A stretch of 64,000 nt of DNA, taken from positions 7,808,923 through 7,872,922 of the forward strand of contig WARS01000007.1 of the NCBI GenBank assembly GCA_008933995.1, read 5' to 3'. The translations under genes and the position numbers were made by a program. Each line of letters starts with the position of its first letter. Position 1 is the first letter of the stretch. The notes under the pieces were generated by a model. That model was not told the DNA's origin and searched no databases. It worked only from the letters and a program-made list of their open reading frames with translations. Positions 57,988 through 64,000 of the stretch are shown piece by piece. Source of the DNA: Datnioides undecimradiatus. Its lineage: Eukaryota; Chordata; Actinopteri; Lobotiformes; Datnioididae.

Positions 57988-60468
57988 GGGGTGGGGGGCG
58001 TACTGGGTAAAACTATGAGACAGTTTTGTTTCTTGTTGGTCTGGTTGGTTAACTGAACTGGAGTCGAGGGAAAGAATGTAGTCCCATTAAAACATGAGAG
58101 AGAGAGTGAGAGAGAGAGAGTGAGAGAGAGAGAGCGAGAGAGAGAGAGAGAGGGAGTATGATTAACACAGATATAACATGAACAGATATAATTTGCTGTA
58201 TATGATCCACTATCGTAATATTAACTGCTTTTACAGTTATGTTCTGGTAGCTCATCTGGCAGAGCGTGCATCATGTGTTAAGGCTGTGGCCCCTGATTCT
58301 CTGTTGTTAAAAATATAAATTTATATGAAAAATAAGTTAAAAAAATATATATTACAAAATACAATTAAGAAATGATGAAAAAAGGGAAGCTAAATTTGGT
58401 AGAAAACAAAGAGGAGAAAGTGAGACGGAGAGGAGATAAAGTCAGTTAGAGCAGAAGAAAGATAAAGGGGAGGAATATAAAGGCGAGCAGTAGGCAGAGA
58501 GTCGGAGATGCTAACAGCTGATATAAAGTCTGGGTTCAGCATTCCCTTGCCTGGGAAAACACTTAAACATGCATGACCGACTCCTCTGTTTGCTCTGGAA
58601 GTCAGCAAGACAACAACATCACATTAGTGTTTTAGATGTTAGATGCAGAATCCAGAAAGACAGCACAGGGACAGCCTGTTAACTTGACCCACGCATCCAC
58701 AAGTCCCATTTTGCTCATTTAACATTTCCTAATACATCCATTTTGAAGACAGTTAAAATTAGAAAAGCTTGCCAGCTAGCTTGCAGACGTAAAACACACG
58801 CATTAAAAGCTGAGTTAGCAAACTGTTGCCTATTTAAACAGAAAAGACACAGAATATGCATTATTATCAGACTGGAGTCATGCTTGCAAATCTAAGTCTG
58901 TTGCCCACCCTGCTTGTAGCTCTGATTTGGCAATGGTAATGGTTGTGTGACTGTGTCATTGACCTACACACCAAATCTAAAATCTAATAGCCGAATGTTG
59001 CCACTGAATAGTTACCACCTTGTAGGCCTGCCAGAAGTCCAGTGTATGTAAACATGGTCTGGTAAGGTGCTACTGTTATAATTGCTGTCATTAATTAACA
59101 AATATCTGACAGTGTGGCTCCATGTGGCTCCAGTGTAAATGATAATAGTGCCCTAAGCCCAGCTGGAATAAAGATAACATCTCCTTTCTGCAGCTCTCTT
59201 ATCAGATCACAGTGCAGAGTACAGGCAGACTCGCCCTTTGACTGAGCACAGAGTGGCACTTTGACCAAACACCTAACAATTTATTTCATTTTTGTGACGA
59301 GTGGAAGTTTCGTTATCAATGGGTTTTTTTTAATTGCACACCATCTGGTCCTGCACTGATTTTCTGTTTCAGTCAGATGTCATAACTGTGCATCAACTGA
59401 AACAACTGGGTGACATCAACGAGACAGCACAACAACAATTATGTTTCTATGGAGCTTCATGGTAAGTTATTTGTAAGTTATTATTCCACTTCATATAGTG
59501 ACGTTAAGTGAATATGTGCAGCTACTCTATGTGGCCAAAAGTATGAGGACAACTAAGCAATCTAGCCATAAATGACACTTGAACAAGGAGCAAGGCTTAT
59601 AGGAGCCACAAGGCCAAAGCCATGAACAGACCCTGACCCCACAGGTACACATGAACACATAAACAAAGGGTTCTTGCACATATGACCACACAATTCTTTT
59701 AAACCAACTATGTCACTAGGATTAACAGTCATATTCCTGAAGGGATAGTATATTGGTGGTACTCATATGATAAAATATGACGTTTTTTAAATGTACAGTA
59801 TGTTATCCTAACTGTACGTCAGAGATGTATTAAGGCCTATTACATTTAAAGGTACTACTAAGAAATTCCTTCAGCACTTTCTGTGCTTGTTGGAACTCAA
59901 ATAATCTACATCTCTAAATATATCAAATACATGGAGAGATGCTGGCCTGGTTGCACTGTTTTTATTCCACTTTGCTAGTTTCAAGCTTAAGAAGTTTCTT
60001 AGATTTAATAATTCAGGTGAGTGATCTGCTGCCTCTGAACACACCAAAAGAAAGACTAAAGTCACTTTTGACCACCATAAGCTGAACTCCAGCTCCAGGA
60101 AACGCGCAGTGAACTCTGTGAAGTAACTTGAAGCGGAACAGGCAGTTGGTGACAGCAACTGCCGTGAAAACGACGCGCAGCAGCAGTCGGGTTAAAATCC
60201 AACAAGTGTCCAGGTAAATCATCAGCCTCTTACCTGTGAACGCTCCCTCTGCGGTGCTCTGCTGCGACTGGCAGGCTGCAGTTTCTGGCTGACAGGAGTT
60301 TGCCTTGTGGGTGGATCCGGGGCTACACCTGCAGCACACCGGAGACCTACGTAACGGACGCGCGCACGTCGCCGCTGACGCACGCAGAATACTTGTCGCT
60401 TTACCTGGCCGCCTGCGCCGCCTGTCAGAGCAGTTTGACAGGAGGGAAGAGAGGAGGGAAAAACTCAT
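33705..60468 (-). CDS. unrecognised small coiled-coil protein, nine coding exons
   Basis: Nine exons (60468-60234, 48996-48947, 48469-48434, 45976-45863, 44189-44139, 42702-42572, 34553-34436, 34213-34023, 33810-33705) splice in consistent phase to 1032 nt, 343 residues and TAA. Residues 1-78 come from a GC-rich first exon (MSFSLLSSLLSNCSDRRRRR, then Cys/Ser/Arg-rich) and may partly be untranslated. If so, translation could begin at Met99 in SITMNTLSPIPA. The rest is largely helical: LGKLRQLIEAKVHILQSHIT, WRFAVLSKELTFHLQQLQRQ, LCNLQEKKKQAEQELKRN, LVFQEEALGALHNLLTQDLQ, then a polar tail ending VQFNSR. There is no signal peptide pattern, membrane segment or catalytic motif. I do not recognise the family. 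The seven 3' exons are strongly supported by mutual phase, the first two less so. It lies head-to-tail behind the cingulin-like gene on the same strand. Confidence 0.65.
34023..34213 (-). CDS. unrecognised coiled-coil gene, exon 8
   Basis: 191 nt encoding FQLCAYRELQTSVTECLVQS and LVFQEEALGALHNLLTQDLQ, then RYQEETQRLTCFTQRILKQ. Acceptor TTTTCCTCCTCAG, donor GTACCC, phase 2. Confidence 0.8.
34436..34553 (-). CDS. unrecognised coiled-coil gene, exon 7
   Basis: 118 nt encoding LLRIKGRHQLLTTELCNLQE and KKKQAEQELKRNSSLEAST. Acceptor GTTTCATCAG, donor GTAAGT, leaves in phase 0. Confidence 0.8.
36866..37101. promoter_or_regulatory. cluster of RFX, octamer, PBX/MEIS and CCAAT-type motifs
   Basis: GTTACCATGGCAAC (36866-36879) is a near-perfect palindromic RFX X-box. 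ATGCAAAT (37052-37059) is the POU octamer. CTGTCAATCA (37075-37084) is the reverse complement of the PBX/PREP-MEIS decamer TGATTGACAG, and GCCAAT lies at 37096-37101. Four such exact motifs in 236 bp of intron suggest an enhancer. Activity and target gene are inference. Confidence 0.4.
37790..38285. repeat. purine-rich (A/G) tract
   Basis: About 500 bp in which the + strand is mostly A and G with few pyrimidine interruptions, giving long pyrimidine-rich frames on the other strand. It is not a simple tandem repeat. Confidence 0.65.
41092..41205 (+). mobile_element. dispersed teleost SINE-like repeat
   Basis: It contains GGGTTCAGTATCTTGGCCAA AGACACTTCAACATG.. and ..CAGTGGACGACCCACTCAAC, a diverged copy of a repeat I recognise as very common across fish genomes (consensus TCTTGCCCAAGGACACTTCG ... 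GTGGACGACCCGCTCTACC). Family name not assigned. Confidence 0.7.
41801..41850. repeat. (CA)n microsatellite
   Basis: Two CA runs interrupted by AGCATG. Confidence 0.9.
42572..42702 (-). CDS. unrecognised coiled-coil gene, exon 6
   Basis: 131 nt encoding VLVCEEDTVRGGLWRFAVLS and KELTFHLQQLQRQTEQELSN. Acceptor CTTGTGATCAG, donor GTGAGT, phase 2. Confidence 0.78.
42703..44138 (-). other. intron of the unrecognised gene
   Basis: 1.4 kb, AT-rich. The 123-codon + frame at 43532-43903 has no supporting splice signals or family pattern. Confidence 0.7.
44139..44189 (-). CDS. unrecognised coiled-coil gene, exon 5 (51 nt)
   Basis: Encodes PLTEALCHLDEFRLTAR in phase 0. Acceptor CAGCCCACAG; an upstream AG 10 nt earlier would give a stop. 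The donor GTAGAC is weak. It fits both neighbours in phase. Confidence 0.6.
44190..45862 (-). other. intron of the unrecognised gene
   Basis: 1.7 kb with no repeat or exon recognised. Confidence 0.7.
45863..45976 (-). CDS. unrecognised coiled-coil gene, exon 4
   Basis: 114 nt encoding SPEVQRNSEDVPASLGKLRQ and LIEAKVHILQSHITEEQR. Acceptor TTTCATTAAAG, donor GTAAAT, phase 0. Confidence 0.75.
45977..48433 (-). other. intron of the unrecognised gene
   Basis: 2.5 kb, AT-rich, with nothing recognised. Confidence 0.7.
48434..48469 (-). CDS. unrecognised coiled-coil gene, exon 3 (micro-exon, alternative start)
   Basis: 36 nt encoding SITMNTLSPIPA. Acceptor TTGGGTCAG, donor GTGAGT, phase 0 on both sides. 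The internal ATG is the fallback start if upstream exons are untranslated. Confidence 0.6.
48621..48669. repeat. (GA)n microsatellite
   Basis: GA run with one AAACA interruption. A (TG)n tract follows at 48765-48786. Confidence 0.9.
48947..48996 (-). CDS. unrecognised coiled-coil gene, exon 2
   Basis: 50 nt after acceptor TTTAAAGGTCAG with a strong GTAAGT donor. It encodes (E)LTSLNTLVTKAAAVVE, a clean helical stretch, entering in phase 1 and leaving in phase 0. Confidence 0.6.
54661..54725. repeat. (CA)n with CG-rich alternating stretches
   Basis: CA runs broken by ACGCGCGTGCAC and TTTTACGCGCACACACG, an alternating purine-pyrimidine tract prone to Z-DNA. Confidence 0.85.
56895..56935. repeat. 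(AC)20 microsatellite
   Basis: The longest uninterrupted dinucleotide run in the window, about 41 nt. Confidence 0.95.
57943..58151. repeat. two (GA)n microsatellites
   Basis: A pure GA run at 57943-57986 and an interrupted GAGAGTGAGAG-type array at 58095-58151, 110 bp apart. Confidence 0.9.
58241..58302 (+). mobile_element. tRNA-derived SINE fragment
   Basis: GGTAGCTCATCTGGCAGAGC resembles a tRNA-like A-box segment. The following TGCATCATGTGTTAAGGCTG and GGCCCCTGATTC match the usual course of fish tRNA-SINE heads. No B-box or cloverleaf is complete, so it is not a tRNA gene. Confidence 0.6.
59525..59560. mobile_element. DNA-transposon-like fragment
   Basis: TATGTGGCCAAAAGTATGAG resembles the terminal sequence seen in many fish MITEs (..GGCCAAAAGTATGTGGACAC). 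No partner terminus was found nearby. Confidence 0.35.
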
Positions 60469-60500
60469 TTCTGTGGCGGAAGTCGGCGAAAGTTTTAGGA
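60090..60500 (-). promoter_or_regulatory. CpG-rich block, presumed promoter/first exon of the unrecognised gene
   Basis: CG dinucleotides are dense here (for example ACGGACGCGCGCACGTCGCC) while the surroundings are CpG-poor and AT-rich. Good - strand donors leave the block at 60234 and 60405. No TATA box was identified. Confidence 0.5.
60234..60468 (-). CDS. unrecognised coiled-coil gene, first exon (possibly part 5'UTR)
   Basis: An open frame of 235 nt from ATG (60466-60468, context GAAATGA) to ACA G|GTAAGA, phase 1, which matches the phase needed by the next exon. A second donor CCA G|GTAAAG at 60405 is also phase 1, so using it would drop 57 codons without a frame change. The exon is CpG-rich and the peptide is Arg/Cys/Ser-rich, so leader status cannot be excluded. 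Confidence 0.45.
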
Positions 60501-63500
60501 CGCGTGTGAACCTTTCTCACTCTCTGTCGCTCTATCTCTCTCTCTCACACTCACTCGCCATTTTTGGAGATCTCGTGAGCCAGTCTCCAACCAAAATGCA
60601 ACTACTGAAACTATTTCAGGAATGTTTGCCTCCCTTGCTGCGTTTTGGTTTCCCTGTTCTCATATTTGATTATCACTGATGACCTTGAAAGGGAAGCTGG
60701 AGCAGAAAAAGCTGAATCATTCTCTGTCTCCATGTTCTCTGTGTGACTTTATTTTATTTTCATCATTGTCAATACTGATTTCCCCATTTGGAAGTTTACT
60801 GATCCAGAAGCTGTGTTCTGTGTGACTACCAGCTCAAAAAAGATTTTCTAAAATGATGCACACTATTATTGAGTCTGGAAAGCAAACTAACTAACTGACT
60901 TAATGTCTAAATAGCAATAATAATTTTGGTACAAGGAACACACTAACTGCAATCAAACAAAAATAAATAATTTAAATAAATTTTGTTAGATTGCAGTGAT
61001 TTTAATGTTCCTTGTACTGAAAAAAATGAATCCCCCTGAAATTGGTGATCTTACTAAAAGCAAGCCCTGAAATCTGTTTCAGACAAACACATAGTTTGCT
61101 ATAGCTGTAGTTTGAGTTGAATGCTAATGTTAACTAGCTAACGTTAGCTTGCTTGAAGTGTCATAGATGGCTGGACTCAAATACTAAAGTCGTTTACACA
61201 CCCAAAATACCATGCATTTTTGCTACATTGAACATTTGATGTGGTTTGTTTAGGTATGAATTGAAACTATGTTAGCAGAGTGAAGAGCTCTACATGACAT
61301 ACGTCCAATTGTCATCACCTATATAAGTTGTTACCATTGTCAGGTCAGTTACTCTCTCTCATTCTCTTCGAAAATAATATAAAACTGTCAGATTTTTTTC
61401 AGCGTTTTCCCACTGACTCTTTCAAAAGTTGATGCATCAGTTCAACAATCTGAACCTTTTGTTTTGTTCTGTTGTTTTTTCTCATTACTGATGATAACCT
61501 GCCAGAACCTATTGTCCAAAAGTCTGAACCATCCAAAAATGCTTTCACACTAGAAATGAACCAATCAAAAAGTAAAAGTGGATATTCAGTCACATAATTT
61601 GTGATGTTGCAAAACCATACATATAGTTTCACATGCTAGGTTATGTTCTTAGTGAAGGAAAACTTAGAAATAACATTCTGAGTGGAGAGGGACTTTAAAA
61701 AGGGTGTTATTTTAGTAAGCAGTGACTAATACTGCCCATTTTTGTGCAGGCTTAATGCGATATCTAAACACATAAACCTAATCACAGTGAGGAGTGCTTG
61801 TAGGATGCAGAAGTCTGAACACACTGTGATACTGTGGCACACCTGCACATAAACTCAAAGCCTACTGTTGAGTCTCTGCTTACAAGCCAGTCTGAACACT
61901 GAACTGCTTCATGTTGGGCAACACTGACAACCACGCCTCACATTCCTTTGTGCTGGAGCTGAGAACACACCCATTCAGCTTGTTATACTATGGACTCTAG
62001 ACACACACAGATACACACACACACACAGATGTAATTGGCACTGAGTAACATCCCATTCATATCTTTTGTTGCTTCTTACAAAGCACTTGGTTGAGACAAA
62101 CCTGTAAGTGAAAACATTTTAATGAATACATACGAATGTAAATAGGTTGTGCTGTCTGTCTGAAAGTCAGGTTACAGGCAGGCTCGGACCTTAGCTCGAT
62201 GAAGGTTTTAGAAAGTGTTTGTTTCAATCAGAACTGATAAGAGTTCAGCACGTGGCACTTTATCATGTACAAACCAACCCACATGCCTGCCTTTGGCCCT
62301 GATGCGTGTAGATTGACACAAAACGGATAGAGCTATAATTCTATGACACTGTTCAAAGTGTTTGGGAGAACCAGTGGATGGTTCTGCAGGAACTGATCAT
62401 TTCAAAAATCCAACTACACCCAAGTGAATTTAACTTATCTAACCAAATTGATAATTAACTGCCATTAATTTAAATATTTTTGTAGGCAAAATACACAGTT
62501 GCCATATCACATATTATCACATAGAGCTTACAGATCCCTACAGATCTTACGTTTTCTAGGACAAAAAGGGAAGATCCTTTTTGCAGATTTCATTTTTACA
62601 ACCGCAACAACAGCTATGTAATTATGTTCAGATATGTAACCGTAACACGGTAACAGTAGCCCATGTTTCTATATTGATGCTGTAATCTTTGTTCATCATG
62701 ACATTTATCTATATTAATTGCATCAATCAAAACAATCATTGTTAAACTGAAATATACTAACTCTGTGGCACTTTGTTCTCATTCTTCATTGATAGTTTTG
62801 ATCTAAAATAGTTCCTGAGTGCTTTTTTTTAATAGTTTCCATAGTTTTATAAGTTGCAGTTGATGAAGATGATACCTATTTAAAATGGCTTTAAACCAAA
62901 CTGCTCCCGTTGTTGTCTCATGTGTGAAAAACATTATGCAAAAATACTTCAACTGCTGACGAGTCCTACCAGCTCAATTTTGGAATATTTACATTTGATT
63001 GAGATTAGAAAACACAGACTTGTAGGTCTGAAGACATCACTCAGTGCGAACAGCATCAATTTCAAGGTATCAAATGATTTTTCCAACATTAGGCCAACAA
63101 CGGGGGAAATAAAGGGGAAAGCTGCATGTTAAGGAGTTCATTTCATCATTTCACACATCTGCTTTCTCTTCCATGGCAGTGAATCACCCAGCAAAGAGCT
63201 CATGTTGTGTTGTGTCACCTAGTTGATCAGGGTGTGACTGCATTTTAAAGAATCTTGCTACGGATGGGAGTGTCACAGTGACACAACCTTTACTCACACT
63301 TTGATAACTCACACTGCTGCAATAACTTACATAAGACCTCTGAGATGATGTGCAACCTTGGATATGCATCTAAACTATAAATCACCCTTACAAGAAAAAA
63401 CTGATTTTGAGGTTCTGCAGTGAGACAGAACCTGCATGTTAAAAATGAACACTGACAGGTTAGTGAACATTAAACAGTAAACATTTGGACCGGATTTGTT

Positions 63501-64000
63501 TCTCTACATAACATGATTTTAACGTCGTCTGCCCTGATCAGTGATTTTAGTCTTGTGTTGAGTGTGTACATTGTTTTGAGTCATTTTGACACTGTCCCAG
63601 GAGTTTTACAGAAATTATTTGCAGTTTTTTTCTGAAGTGGTTAGTCCTTTGAGACAAAGAGTTTCTCAAATGCGCTGCTTTAGCATACAGGCTGAGTTAG
63701 CTCTTAATGGTTTCTGTTTACAGTGTCCCCATGGATGCTTAAACAACTAACTAATGTTCATACTGGGGAAAATTTCAAGTCACACTGAATAATTTGATTA
63801 TTGGCTTCACCTTAAACTATCCCATTTCCTCAGTTGTATTTCCATGTCTGCAGACTGTAAACTGTAAGTTAAATTGTTGCCTAGAGAAACTAATGAAAAT
63901 TCAGTGCAGCTCAGTGAGCATTTTATTGCCAACATTATGGTGGCACTAGAGTAAATGTTGGAGGGTCAGACACCAAAGGTAAAGTGAGCTGTTCAGCGGT
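60501..64000. other. no gene recognised
   Basis: 3.5 kb of AT-rich sequence upstream of the CpG-rich block. It has a CT-rich tract at 60514-60550, a GCTAACGTTAGC palindrome near 61140 and a short CA tract near 62000. No exon-like segment is supported on either strand. Confidence 0.5.

Larger units (their letters stand above)
48997..60233 (-). other. 11.2-kb first intron of the unrecognised gene
   Basis: No convincing exon is seen. It contains an opposed SOX-type motif pair (53536-53561), (CA)n tracts (54661-54720, 56895-56935), (GA)n tracts (57943-57986, 58095-58151), a tRNA-SINE fragment (58241-58302) and a transposon-like fragment (59525-59560). Additional small exons could be missed. Confidence 0.5.

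Noticed and set aside
58241..58302. tRNA gene
   Set aside because: Only an A-box-like segment is present. There is no B-box, anticodon arm or acceptor stem, so it was called a SINE fragment.
60305..60679. 124-codon + strand frame over the CpG-rich block
   Set aside because: It is a shadow of the - strand first exon and promoter. CpG-rich DNA lacks stops by composition.
1..64000. Bacterial operons, CRISPR arrays, phage or endogenous viral genes
   Set aside because: The coding structure is intron-containing vertebrate genes. No regularly spaced repeats with unique spacers and no viral polyprotein-like frames are seen.

Overview
This is a window of AT-rich vertebrate nuclear DNA, almost certainly from a teleost fish. 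It has small coding exons with GT-AG junctions, long AT-rich introns, many (CA)n, (GA)n and (GACA)n microsatellites, and several dispersed elements typical of fish: a retroposon 3' tail ending in TTGAA repeats near 2.8 kb, a SINE-like repeat near 41.1 kb and a tRNA-derived SINE fragment near 58.25 kb. No bacterial, viral or CRISPR feature is seen.

Three protein genes can be assembled exon by exon. (1) rab27b, + strand, 1368-7963: five coding exons that join to a complete 218-residue Rab27B GTPase, followed by a probable 3'UTR of about 5.9 kb ending at an AATAAA at 13807. (2) A long coiled-coil protein with a serine/proline-rich head and a cingulin/myosin-tail-like rod, - strand, 25521 down to 16657: seventeen phase-consistent exons giving 888 codons plus stop. 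Its first coding exon was not identified. (3) A small coiled-coil protein that I do not recognise, - strand, 60468 down to 33705: nine phase-consistent exons spread over 27 kb, 343 residues in the longest reading, starting in a CpG-rich promoter-like block.

Layout: 1-1348 is upstream or intron sequence of rab27b. 1349-13830 is rab27b. At 13.8-14.3 kb the 3' ends of rab27b and the cingulin-like gene converge. 14.3-25.5 kb is the cingulin-like gene. 25.5-33 kb is its presumed 5' region, with tandem repeats and two GC-rich candidate exons or enhancers. 33-60.5 kb is the unrecognised gene, whose large introns hold a striking cluster of RFX, octamer and PBX/MEIS-type sites at 36.87-37.10 kb and an opposed SOX-type site pair at 53.54 kb. 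60.5-64 kb shows no gene.

Rab27B acts in docking of secretory vesicles and lysosome-related organelles. The cingulin-like protein is expected to be a junctional or actomyosin scaffold. Nothing in the sequence links the genes functionally beyond position. The most interesting points are the unrecognised gene with its alternative in-frame N-termini, the possibility that the cingulin-like gene is a CGNL1 relative beside RAB27B that mammals lost, and the compact regulatory-looking cluster in the 8-kb intron. All database-level claims are untested here.
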